A stretch of 64,000 nucleotides of DNA, taken from positions 62,001-126,000 of the forward strand of contig JBMNEO010000006.1 of assembly GCA_050948825.1 (NCBI GenBank), written 5' to 3'. How positions within the stretch are numbered: the stretch's first letter is position 1; each line of letters starts with the position of its first letter. Origin of the DNA: DUQX01 sp050948825 (lineage in GTDB: Bacteria > Bacillota > Dethiobacteria > DTU022 > UBA8154). Under the pieces are notes generated by a model. It saw only the letters and a program-made list of their open reading frames with translations, was not told where the DNA came from and did no database searches. The translations under genes and the position numbers were made by a program. Positions 27,452-35,040 of this stretch are shown here, in pieces.

Positions 27452-28849
27452 TTAGGGACCTTGTTGTATAACTGTGGGATAGGGGAGATAGTTATCATCA
27501 GAAATTTTTTCTTTGCTTTTTAGCTCTTTACCCTCATAAACGAGTTTCCAGACCTCGACCCGGTAACCCGGGACGCCTTCGATTATTTCCTTCTTCCCGG
27601 GAGGTAATTCGGGGTTGGTCTGGTATTCTGTCGGAGATTCGAAAGTTGCCAGGATTTTAGTATTGATCTCTACCCGCTCTTTCATCTGCCCGCCGAAGAA
27701 GCTGAAGGTCAGGGTATCATCTTCAACCCGGGGGCTGATTAAAATATAGTGTTCCTTATTGTTACGAAGCTTCAAATCACGCATATTATAGGCGATCGTC
27801 GCATCTCTGCCGGGGTCTATATAGGGGACAGTAAGCTGGTGATGATGGCGTTCGATTACTTCCAGATTGGCAAGCAATGCGGCGTTGTAGAGCGTGCTCG
27901 AGATCTGGCAGAGGCCGCCGCCGAACCCGGGCACCAGCCGGTTGCCAACGATGATCGGTGCTTCCCTGTATCCTTTTTCAGCTGTTGTATCCCCGAAAAA
28001 GGCATTTAATGACAGCACTTCTCCAGGGGCAAGGAAATAATTATCCAGAAGTGTTGCTGCAAGTTTAATATTATGAACACGGTCTGTATTTTTTGGATCG
28101 AAGCTGGTTGAAAAGGAACTCATGAGTGTTACGATACCTTTTTCCTTTAAGGACAAAGCAGTAATTTGGGGCGGTATTTTATCATAGGGTATTTTAATCA
28201 TCAAGGGTATATCCGGGCAGGAGAGATTTTGCTCTAATTGCCGGGCAAGATTTTCTCCTTTAATCCGGTAACCGTTTTTTTCTGGAATGATTTTAACCTC
28301 GTTACCGTCACTGTTGATATAAAAGTATGCATCTTCAGCTTCTGAATTGAAGGCTTTCTCAAGGTAAGAGATTACCTGTGAAAACTTGCGATTGTCAACC
28401 CAATAGCGAAAGGGGATATAAACCCCTTCCCTTGTTATCTTTAAACGGTCATAATAACTCCAGGGCCATTTTTTCTGCCGGCCATGGGCGTGGGCAGCAG
28501 AAAAAATACCTTGATAATCAAGGACGATGCCTGTTTCCTCCAGGGCAGCTGTGATCGCTCTGCCTTCAGGCCCGATAAAAGTAAGATCGGCATCGCGCAA
28601 AATCATTTCAACTTCCCGGGGAGTCTTTTGACCCAAATGGATGTTTTTTATATAGACGCCGGGGTAAATCCTTTGCTGATAGTAAAGGTAATCGGTTAGC
28701 AATAACAGGATAATCAGGCTAAGGAATAAGTGGTGGTTTTTTATAAAATACCTTTTGAAACCCTTCTGGGGGAAAAGTAACAATGCCATCACCATTTTAA
28801 AATTTATAAAAAAACATAACCCGGTATACGTTATAAGTATACGTTTCAA
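27452..28849 (-). CDS. VanW-domain protein, membrane-anchored (YoaR-like)
   Basis: VanW/YoaR proteins are extracytoplasmic proteins of poorly known role, frequent in Clostridia and linked to the cell wall. The 465-residue protein has an N-terminal membrane helix (about 42-58), a repeat-type putative peptidoglycan-binding region (about 65-250) and the VanW domain from about 255 (STSFDPKNTDRVHNI, NAFFGDTTAEKGYREAP, GFGGGLCQISSTLYNAAL, HHHQLTVPY), then a G5-like tail. It starts at TTG 28849 or the in-frame ATG near 28795; no clear ribosome binding site decides. It is divergent from the EamA gene. Confidence 0.88.
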   Translation of the reverse strand: MKRILITYTGLCFFINFKMVMALLLFPQKGFKRYFIKNHHLFLSLIILLLLTDYLYYQQRIYPGVYIKNIHLGQKTPREVEMILRDADLTFIGPEGRAITAALEETGIVLDYQGIFSAAHAHGRQKKWPWSYYDRLKITREGVYIPFRYWVDNRKFSQVISYLEKAFNSEAEDAYFYINSDGNEVKIIPEKNGYRIKGENLARQLEQNLSCPDIPLMIKIPYDKIPPQITALSLKEKGIVTLMSSFSTSFDPKNTDRVHNIKLAATLLDNYFLAPGEVLSLNAFFGDTTAEKGYREAPIIVGNRLVPGFGGGLCQISSTLYNAALLANLEVIERHHHQLTVPYIDPGRDATIAYNMRDLKLRNNKEHYILISPRVEDDTLTFSFFGGQMKERVEINTKILATFESPTEYQTNPELPPGKKEIIEGVPGYRVEVWKLVYEGKELKSKEKISDDNYLPYPTVIQQGP

Positions 28850-28960
28850 TAAATATATTCAGAAGTATTTTTTTTACTGACTAACCTAGCAGTGGGAAAA
28901 CCGGTTTCCGGACCACTTATTTTTAATATTCTGCTCTGCAGGTATAACTACACCCCCGCT

Positions 28961-28987
28961 AACATAAAAAACAGCGGGGTGCTTTTT
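28961..28987 (+). promoter_or_regulatory. Terminator-like hairpin overlapping the EamA ribosome binding site
   Basis: The segment CACCCCCGCT (from about 28951-28960) pairs with AGCGGGGTG (28973-28981), followed by CTTTTT and directly the ATG at 28988. The hairpin contains the Shine-Dalgarno (GGGG, 28976-28979), so it could act as a terminator or as a translational lock for the gene. Confidence 0.5.
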
Positions 28988-29830
28988 ATGCAAATTAAAT
29001 CCGGATATCTCCAGGTCCTGCTTGCGTCAATTATCTGGGGAACAGTCGGTGTTTTTGCTCGCTGGAGCTGCCTGACACCGTTGGAACTGTCCTTTCTTCG
29101 GTTATTTTTTGCCCTTATTGCTCTGTTTTTTTGTCTTCCCAAAAGGCAAAATTTTACGGTGTTTTATTTAAAAGATTGCCTGATAATCGGGCTTGCAGGC
29201 ACGCTATTTGTTGTTGATTGTCTATTTTTTTTCCATGCTTTGCAGTTAACCACGCTGAGCAATGCGGTTTTTCCATATTCTTTGCAGCCGGCATTTGTTG
29301 GTTTGCTTACCCCGTTGTTCTTAAAAGAAAGGATAGAACTGAAATTTCTTTTAGCTTTTACTCTTTCCCTCGTGGGCCTGGGGATACTTCTTTTCCCATC
29401 TATGATAAATCTGTCCTACGCAGATTTGAACGGGTTAATCTTGGCACTTGCCGGGACCTTCTGTTTATCAGTAATAACCCTGTTGACCAGGCTTGTTGAT
29501 ATTAATACATACCTGTTCGTCTTTTACGAAATGTTGGTCGCCTTTCTCTTGCTGATGCCGTTTATAAAGGTGCAAAGTTCGCTTGTTCTAAATAATTGGC
29601 TTGCTGTTATTACAATCGGCGTAGTGCATACAGCACTTGCTTATGTTTATTACTATGAAGGTTTAAAAAAAGTAAAGATTCAATATGGCGTTACTCTTGG
29701 TTACTTTGTTCCCGTGGTAGCTTCTTTAGCGGGGCTATTTTTATTTAAAGAGGCGATATCTATCTTTACCATTGTGGGTGGGCTGCTGATCATTATCAAC
29801 GGTACCATCGTGATCTTTATGGCCAATTAG
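28988..29830 (+). CDS. EamA/DMT-superfamily permease (RhaT/YdcZ-like drug or metabolite exporter)
   Basis: EamA proteins are ten-helix exporters of amino acids, drugs or metabolites. The 280-residue protein is made of two five-helix repeats (residues about 1-135 and 140-280), each with the family pattern; SIIWGTVGVFARW begins helix 1 and LKERIEL / FKEAISIFTIVGG mark repeat ends. ATG 28988 is chosen because GGGG (28976-28979) lies 8 nt upstream; a longer frame from 28892 adds 32 unlikely residues. Substrate unknown. Confidence 0.88.
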   Translation: MQIKSGYLQVLLASIIWGTVGVFARWSCLTPLELSFLRLFFALIALFFCLPKRQNFTVFYLKDCLIIGLAGTLFVVDCLFFFHALQLTTLSNAVFPYSLQPAFVGLLTPLFLKERIELKFLLAFTLSLVGLGILLFPSMINLSYADLNGLILALAGTFCLSVITLLTRLVDINTYLFVFYEMLVAFLLLMPFIKVQSSLVLNNWLAVITIGVVHTALAYVYYYEGLKKVKIQYGVTLGYFVPVVASLAGLFLFKEAISIFTIVGGLLIIINGTIVIFMAN

Positions 29831-29863
29831 TATATCAACTAGCTTTTTTACCTTGCTGCCAAA

Positions 29864-29898
29864 TTGTAACAAATTTTTAATGCTGTTCCCGTTATAAT
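29864..29898 (+). promoter_or_regulatory. Candidate spoIIG promoter with a wide spacer
   Basis: A perfect TATAAT (29893-29898) lies 48 nt before spoIIGA. The nearest -35-like sequence is TTGTAA/TGTAAC at 29864-29870, 22-23 nt upstream. In B. subtilis the spoIIG promoter is known for a 22-nt spacer and Spo0A activation, so the layout is suggestive. No perfect TGTCGAA box is seen. Confidence 0.35.
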
Positions 29899-29945
29899 GA
29901 AGATAGCGGATAATATCTAAAGGATGTGTAAGCGCAGGCGGGGGA

Positions 29946-30866
29946 ATGTATATTGATCTAATCTTAAGCTTAAATATAGTTGTAAATTTTTTTTTGCTCT
30001 GGTTAACCGGTTTGATTACGCATCAAAGGACAACTCTTCTCAGGCTGTTCGCGGGATCTGTTGCCGGTGCGGCATATCTTCTCGTGTTGTTTATTCCAAT
30101 CCGGCTGCTTTTTTTTATCGTCTCCGGGAAAATAATACTTCCTTTGCTGATGATTCTTTTTTCCTTTCGGCCGCGAAAACCAATACAGGCTGTTATATTG
30201 TTCATCGCTTTTTATTTGTGTTCTTTTGCCATGGGCGGCCTTGTTTTTGCTTTTAGCTTATGGGCGAAGTTTCCCCTGGATTTCTACCGGGGTGTTTACA
30301 ACCTTCCAGCACCTTCAATCAAATATCTGTTTTTTTCAGGAGCTTTACTTTTTTTATTGGTCCGCTGGTTGCAGCCTATTTTGCTGGAAAAACTAAATTT
30401 TTATCTTCCGACAACCGCGCTGGAACTGGAGATAGATTTCTGCGGAAAAAATAAAAAGCTGGCTGCCTTTTTAGATACCGGGAATATGTTGAAAGAGCCT
30501 TTTTCCGGTCTGCCGGTTGCTGTGGCGGCCTATCCGACCGTAAAAGAATTGCTTCCGCAGGAAATATGCCATGTGCTCAGCAATGGTCACATGGATTGGA
30601 CTCAATTGGAAAAAGCATTAACAAGTGTAAGTGCTGCATCTGTTTCAAGATATTGTCTTGTGCCATATCGCTCCCTTCACGATGAAGGTTTTCTTTTGGG
30701 ATTTCGGCCAGAAAGGGCGGCGTTATGTCAGGGAAGCAGGGTTTATAAGCTAAAAGATGGTATAATAATCGGAATTCAGCGGGAAAAAGATGACTTCCCG
30801 ACAGAACATGAAGTGTTGCTGCCGCTGGAGGCCTGGCGTTCCGCTGACGTTAGAGGGCTGGTCTAA
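29946..30866 (+). CDS. spoIIGA: Sporulation sigma-E factor-processing peptidase SpoIIGA
   Basis: SpoIIGA is the membrane aspartic protease that cleaves pro-SigmaE in the mother cell after a signal from the forespore protein SpoIIR. The 306-residue protein has about five membrane helices (1-150) and a cytoplasmic protease domain with FLDTGN, the catalytic Asp at residue 177, and later GFRPERA. ATG 29946 has GGGGG upstream. The stop overlaps the sigE start (TAATG), as is usual for this pair. Confidence 0.95.
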   Translation: MYIDLILSLNIVVNFFLLWLTGLITHQRTTLLRLFAGSVAGAAYLLVLFIPIRLLFFIVSGKIILPLLMILFSFRPRKPIQAVILFIAFYLCSFAMGGLVFAFSLWAKFPLDFYRGVYNLPAPSIKYLFFSGALLFLLVRWLQPILLEKLNFYLPTTALELEIDFCGKNKKLAAFLDTGNMLKEPFSGLPVAVAAYPTVKELLPQEICHVLSNGHMDWTQLEKALTSVSAASVSRYCLVPYRSLHDEGFLLGFRPERAALCQGSRVYKLKDGIIIGIQREKDDFPTEHEVLLPLEAWRSADVRGLV

Positions 30867-31597
30867 TGAAAAACGTATTACCTGGAAAATGGAGAATAAG
30901 ATATTACTTGTTGTATTTTAGCCGCAGGCTTGGTTTTAACTACGGCAGGTTAATATATTATGTTACGAATAACAAAGCTTTACCGCCACCTCTTTCTCCT
31001 CCAGAGGAAGCTGATTTATTGGAACGTCTCAAGGCAGGGGAAGATAAGGTGAGAGGGACGCTTATAGAGCGCAACCTGCGTCTCGTTGTTTATATTGCAC
31101 GAAAATTTGAAAATACCGGCGTAGCGGTTGATGATCTGGTATCGATCGGCACGATTGGTTTAATTAAAGCAGTAAATACCTTTGATCCGCATAAAAAAAT
31201 AAAGCTGGCTACTTATGCTTCCAAATGTATTGAAAACGAAATATTGATGCATTTAAGAAGGAATAATAAGCTCAAAGTAGAGATATCCTTCGATGAGCCC
31301 CTTAATGTAGACTGGGATGGCAACGAGCTTTTGCTCTCCGATATCCTGGGCACGGAAAACGACCTTGTCATCCGCGACCTGGAGGAAGAAGTAGATAAAA
31401 AATTACTATATATGGCAATGGAAAAGCTCTCCCAAAGGGAAAGGAAAATTATGCAGCTGAGATTTGGGCTGAAAGACGGGCACGAAAAAACGCAAAAAGA
31501 AGTAGCGGAGCTTCTGGGTATCTCCCAATCGTATATTTCGCGCTTAGAAAAACGTATTATTAAAAGATTAAAAAAAGAAATCAAAAAAATGGAATGA
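30866..31597 (+). CDS. sigE: RNA polymerase sporulation sigma factor SigmaE (pro-form)
   Basis: SigmaE drives early mother-cell transcription. The 243-residue protein begins with a hydrophobic/basic pro-sequence (about 1-30) that holds it at the membrane until SpoIIGA removes it. Region 2 follows (NLRLVVYIARKFENTGVAVDDLVSIGTIG in parts, about 66-94; DPHKKIKLATYASKCIENEI), then region 4 with the helix-turn-helix TQKEVAELLGISQSYISRLE (about 210-229). Length and order are typical. Confidence 0.96.
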   Translation: MKNVLPGKWRIRYYLLYFSRRLGFNYGRLIYYVTNNKALPPPLSPPEEADLLERLKAGEDKVRGTLIERNLRLVVYIARKFENTGVAVDDLVSIGTIGLIKAVNTFDPHKKIKLATYASKCIENEILMHLRRNNKLKVEISFDEPLNVDWDGNELLLSDILGTENDLVIRDLEEEVDKKLLYMAMEKLSQRERKIMQLRFGLKDGHEKTQKEVAELLGISQSYISRLEKRIIKRLKKEIKKME

Positions 31598-31608
31598 AAT
31601 TCTTCACA

Positions 31609-31636
31609 GTATAAAAAAAAATTGCGGGGAAATACT
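31609..31636 (+). promoter_or_regulatory. SigmaF/SigmaG-type promoter upstream of sigG
   Basis: GTATA (31609-31613), a 14-nt spacer and GGAAATACT (31628-31636) match the forespore SigmaF pattern GYATA - GGNNANANT. It lies 55 nt before the sigG start. SigmaF-dependent transcription of sigG in the forespore is established in B. subtilis. Confidence 0.65.
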
Positions 31637-31691
31637 TTTAATAGAAGAAAAGGCTCAGCTTCTAGATGGGTTCAGGCGGGAGGATTCTGCA

Positions 31692-32462
31692 TTGAATAAA
31701 GTTGAAATTTGCGGAGTGAATACAGCCAAGCTACCTGTGTTGAACAACAAAGAAATGCGAAAAATGTTTGTGAGAATGCTGGAAGGTGATAAAGAGGCCC
31801 GTGAAAAACTGGTAAACGGAAACCTCAGGCTTGTCTTGAGTGTTATTCAGCGTTTCAATAACAGGGGAGAGTTTGTCGACGATCTTTTTCAGGTTGGCTG
31901 TATTGGTTTAATCAAAGCAATTGATAATTTTGATCTTAATCAGAATGTCAAGTTTTCAACTTATGCTGTTCCGATGATTATTGGGGAGATTCGCCGTTAC
32001 TTAAGGGACAATACCCCTGTTAGAGTAAGCAGATCTTTAAGGGATATTGCTTACAAGGTTTTGCAGGTGAGGGATCAGCTGGCCCACAAGCATTCAAGGG
32101 AACCAACTTTAGAGGAAATTGCAGCTGAACTGACGGTGAGCAGAGAGGAGATTATCCTAGCGCTTGACTCTATACAGGAACCGGTTTCTCTTTTTGAACC
32201 TATTTATCATGACGGCGGGGATCCAATTTATGTAATGGATCAGATTAGCGATGAAAAAAATCAGGATGAAAAATGGATGGAGATTATCTCCATCAAAGAT
32301 GCTTTACAAAAATTGAACGACAGAGAAAAATTAATTTTAACGCTGAGGTTTTATCGGGGAAAAACGCAGATGGAGGTTGCCGATGAAATTGGGATTTCAC
32401 AGGCGCAGGTTTCCCGTCTGGAAAAATCCGCATTAGGGCAGTTAAAAAAACATATTCAATAA
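31692..32462 (+). CDS. sigG: RNA polymerase sporulation sigma factor SigmaG
   Basis: SigmaG controls late forespore genes. The 256-residue protein has region 2 (NLRLVLSVIQRFNNRGEFVDDLFQVGCIGLIKAIDNFD over about 47-82), region 3 (RVSRSLRDIAYKVLQVRD) and region 4 with QMEVADEIGISQAQVSRLEK (about 229-248). The NFD/NQNVKFSTYAVPMIIGEIRR segment is typical of SigF/SigG. It starts with TTG 31692 behind GGGAGG (31678-31683). It has its own forespore-type promoter, separate from spoIIGA-sigE. Confidence 0.96.
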   Translation: MNKVEICGVNTAKLPVLNNKEMRKMFVRMLEGDKEAREKLVNGNLRLVLSVIQRFNNRGEFVDDLFQVGCIGLIKAIDNFDLNQNVKFSTYAVPMIIGEIRRYLRDNTPVRVSRSLRDIAYKVLQVRDQLAHKHSREPTLEEIAAELTVSREEIILALDSIQEPVSLFEPIYHDGGDPIYVMDQISDEKNQDEKWMEIISIKDALQKLNDREKLILTLRFYRGKTQMEVADEIGISQAQVSRLEKSALGQLKKHIQ

Positions 32463-32478
32463 AAAGGAGGGACGAATC

Positions 32479-32688
32479 GTGAAAAGATATTCTCATAAAT
32501 GCAGATTATTGCTGACGCTTTTATCTTTGAGCCTGATGCTTTTTTGTTTCTCCTTTAGCTTTGCATCCCGCAGCGGGGAAGTGATATTATCTTACAACAT
32601 GAGCAATTTGGAACGCGGGAGTGTTTCGGAAATAATGCAGGGAAACGGTTTTCAGTTAAATGATCATGTTACTTTGATGGTTTTTTAG
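32479..32688 (+). CDS. Small exported protein, unknown function
   Basis: A 69-residue product starting at GTG 32479 with a very good ribosome binding site (AAAGGAGG, 32463-32470). Residues 1-30 form a signal peptide: basic KRYSHKCR, a hydrophobic core of about 17 residues with small residues near SFASRS that could be a cleavage site. The mature part would be only about 40 residues. I recognise no domain. It follows sigG by 16 bases and ends before the terminator at 32738, so it is probably co-expressed with sigG in the forespore. It could be a spore-specific exported peptide; a chance frame is possible but the start signals argue against it. Confidence 0.55.
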   Translation: MKRYSHKCRLLLTLLSLSLMLFCFSFSFASRSGEVILSYNMSNLERGSVSEIMQGNGFQLNDHVTLMVF

Positions 32689-32737
32689 GGTAGCCGCAAA
32701 AAGCGCGTTTCTTTACAATTTAGTTATTTCCTCTAAG

Positions 32738-32770
32738 AAAATTCCGGGTGGAAAACTCCGGAATTTTTTT
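32738..32770 (+). terminator. Intrinsic terminator after sigG and the small exported gene
   Basis: AAAATTCCGG (32738-32747) pairs perfectly with CCGGAATTTT (32758-32767) and a run of seven T ends at 32770. Confidence 0.85.
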
Positions 32771-32837
32771 GCTATGAAGTTTTAATAAAGTATACTATAA
32801 TAATAGATGTGGAAAGTTTTGTAAGGGAGTGTTTCAA

Positions 32838-33089
32838 ATGGCCCGTTTAAGCGATTTAAGGGATAGAGATGTGATCAATGTTTCTGACGGGAAAAGGCTG
32901 GGAATAATCTCGGATATAGATCTGGATTTAGAAAACGGAAAGATTAGAGCGATAATTTTGCCGGGTGCAAGCGGCTTTATGGGTGTAATCGGCAGGAAAA
33001 ACGATCTGGTAGTGCCCTGGGAAAGGGTGGTTAAAATCGGGGTAGATACCATCCTGGTTGATTTGCCTCATGAGACACCGCAGGTCTGA
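32838..33089 (+). CDS. ylmC: YlmC/YmxH family sporulation protein (PRC-barrel)
   Basis: A small protein (83 residues) with one PRC-barrel fold: LSDLRDRDVINVSDGKRLG, then DIDLDLENGKIRAIILPG and VPWERVVKIGVDTILVDL. YlmC/YmxH proteins are widespread in sporeformers next to sigG; the precise role is not known. ATG 32838 is preferred since AAGGGAG (32823-32829) lies 8 nt before it; GTG 32829 overlaps that site. Confidence 0.88.
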   Translation: MARLSDLRDRDVINVSDGKRLGIISDIDLDLENGKIRAIILPGASGFMGVIGRKNDLVVPWERVVKIGVDTILVDLPHETPQV

Positions 33090-33183
33090 TGCTGGACATA
33101 TCTTATAGCTTGTAATATAATGAAAAGCGCTCAGCCGCTTATTTTCTTATTTTGCCTTTTTGGGGATGGAAAGGGTGTTTTGT

Positions 33184-35040
33184 TTGGATTCAGGCGCTGT
33201 ACCCTTTAAAGAGATCAGGAAAAGGGACGGGAGGATAGTACCGTTTGACGCTCGTAAAATCACCCAGGCAATTTTTAAAGCTGCAAAAGCCGTTGGGGGT
33301 GAAAACTATTCCCTGGCAGAAGAGCTAACCGGCGAGGTTATAAAATATCTTCAAGAGCAAACTCTTTCGGGTTTAATTCCTACTGTAGAAGAAATGCAGG
33401 ATATGGTAGAGAAGATCCTGATCGAAAAGGGACATGCGCGGACGGCAAAGGCCTATATTTTATACAGGGCGAAAAGGACCCGCATCAGGGAAGCCAAATC
33501 CGAGCTGATGGATGTGGTAAAGGATATTTTGCTTGAAGAAAACCGGGGGGAAGAGGATAGCACCTATTCGCCGGCGAATAAAATGCACCAGATCGCCCTG
33601 GCTGCCAGTCAAAAATATTACCTCGATAATTTGCTCCCGCCGGAGATCGCTGATGCTCATCAAAGAGGGAGTATACATATACATCATCTTGGCTATTACA
33701 GCAAAACACTGGATTCTTTGCAGATTGATCTATTGCCTTTGCTTAAGAACGGTTTTGGGAATAACCGCAATTCGCCCCCCCGTGATCTCTTAACACTTTT
33801 TCTCAGAACGGCAGTAATCCTTCAAAAAAGCAGCCACGATATGTGCGGGGAACAATCGCTTCCGTTTTTTGATATGGTCCTTGGCGAGATGGTCCGCGGT
33901 TTTAAAGTTAAGCCGTCCTATGAGGAGCTTGCGGCAGGTTTAAAGGGTTTTCTATCCTATATAGGAAAACTTCCCTCCCCGGGAAATGATTGTACCTTAA
34001 ACTGTAGTTTACAGCTCGGTTTGGATACTACCGCTGAGGGCAGGGAAGTTGCCGGGCTGTTGTTGAAAGAGACCCTGAATAATAAATATAAACGGCCGAG
34101 AATTGTTTTTCACTTGAAAAAAAGTATAAACTTAATGGACCGGGATCCTAATTACGATTTATATATGCTTGCGCTGCATTCAGCTATGCGAAGCGGAAAC
34201 CCTTCCTTTTCTTTCCAGGACACAACCTACAATATTTTCCAGGGAATGAATGCATGTTATTTCGGTAACGGGTTGAGGGTAGCCCAAAACAGACACGGTA
34301 CACCCCGGGGGGAAAAGAGGGGCAATATAGCATCTGTTACTATTAATTTACCACGCCTGGCGATGACAGCAGGTGGCCAGGAACTTTTCTTTGTTGAATT
34401 GGACCGTCTTTTAAGGCTGGGTGTAAGGCAGCTCTTACACCGGTTTGAGGTTATTTCCCTGCTTAAATGCAAAGACCTTCCTTTTATCATGGGTGAGAAG
34501 CTGTACCTCGGGAGCGAAAACTTGCTTTACCGGGAAAGTATCAAAGATTCTTTAAAAAATGGCCTGATTACACTGGGTTTTTGCGGGTTGCCTGAGGCTG
34601 TTCATATTCTATCATCCGGCGATAAGGAAGAAAAAGATCAAATTTACAGTATGGCTGAGAAAATAGTTAAACATATGTCCAGGCGGGTTGAATCATTTGC
34701 CGGGGAATATGATCTTAATATCGGGCTCTGGGGCGGAGATCACTGCAGCCTAAAGGGCCTTGCGGAGAAGGATAGAAAAGAATTCGGTATTGTAAAAGGG
34801 GTAACGGAGAAAGATTTTTACAGTCCTTCCTTTGTTTTATTTCAGGAAGACGAAGGCTTTGAAAAGAAAATCGCTTTAGAAGGTGAAATACATAGATGCT
34901 GTTCTGCAGGCTATTCGAGCAGGATTATTTTTTCGCCTGGGATGGAAGTGACAGGAGCTGGGGAAATAATGCATAAACTTTTGGAGGCTGATATCGGCCA
35001 TGTTTGCATGAGTACTCTTGACGAAGGGTTATTCAGATGA
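33184..35040 (+). CDS. ATP-cone/NrdD-like protein without glycyl-radical domain (probable inactive class III ribonucleotide reductase paralog)
   Basis: The protein (618 residues) begins with an ATP-cone, the nucleotide-sensing domain of reductases and NrdR (about 8-95: IRKRDGRIVPFDARKITQAI), then has an NrdD-type barrel: IHIHHLGYYSKTLDSLQIDL (about 164-183), NDCTLNCSLQLGL, MNACYFGNGLRV (about 355-366), KRGNIASVTINLPRLAM, KEFGIVKGVTEKDFYSPSF. Active class III enzymes have Cys in the TLNCLQ position; here it is Ser178. The radical cysteine position appears kept as Cys358. The chain ends DIGHVCMSTLDEGLFR, where NrdD continues into a CxxC zinc site and the RVCGYLG-like glycyl-radical loop; both are missing, and no activase NrdG is nearby. 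The TGA overlaps the pgeF ATG, so the end is not a recent frameshift. TTG 33184 follows AAGGG. The ORF could begin as far upstream as 33160. A sensing role is inference. Confidence 0.8.
   Translation: MDSGAVPFKEIRKRDGRIVPFDARKITQAIFKAAKAVGGENYSLAEELTGEVIKYLQEQTLSGLIPTVEEMQDMVEKILIEKGHARTAKAYILYRAKRTRIREAKSELMDVVKDILLEENRGEEDSTYSPANKMHQIALAASQKYYLDNLLPPEIADAHQRGSIHIHHLGYYSKTLDSLQIDLLPLLKNGFGNNRNSPPRDLLTLFLRTAVILQKSSHDMCGEQSLPFFDMVLGEMVRGFKVKPSYEELAAGLKGFLSYIGKLPSPGNDCTLNCSLQLGLDTTAEGREVAGLLLKETLNNKYKRPRIVFHLKKSINLMDRDPNYDLYMLALHSAMRSGNPSFSFQDTTYNIFQGMNACYFGNGLRVAQNRHGTPRGEKRGNIASVTINLPRLAMTAGGQELFFVELDRLLRLGVRQLLHRFEVISLLKCKDLPFIMGEKLYLGSENLLYRESIKDSLKNGLITLGFCGLPEAVHILSSGDKEEKDQIYSMAEKIVKHMSRRVESFAGEYDLNIGLWGGDHCSLKGLAEKDRKEFGIVKGVTEKDFYSPSFVLFQEDEGFEKKIALEGEIHRCCSAGYSSRIIFSPGMEVTGAGEIMHKLLEADIGHVCMSTLDEGLFR

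Noticed and set aside
33131..33150. Small hairpin AAGCG/CGCTT between ylmC and the NrdD-like gene as a terminator
   Set aside because: Only five base pairs and an interrupted T-run; not enough support.
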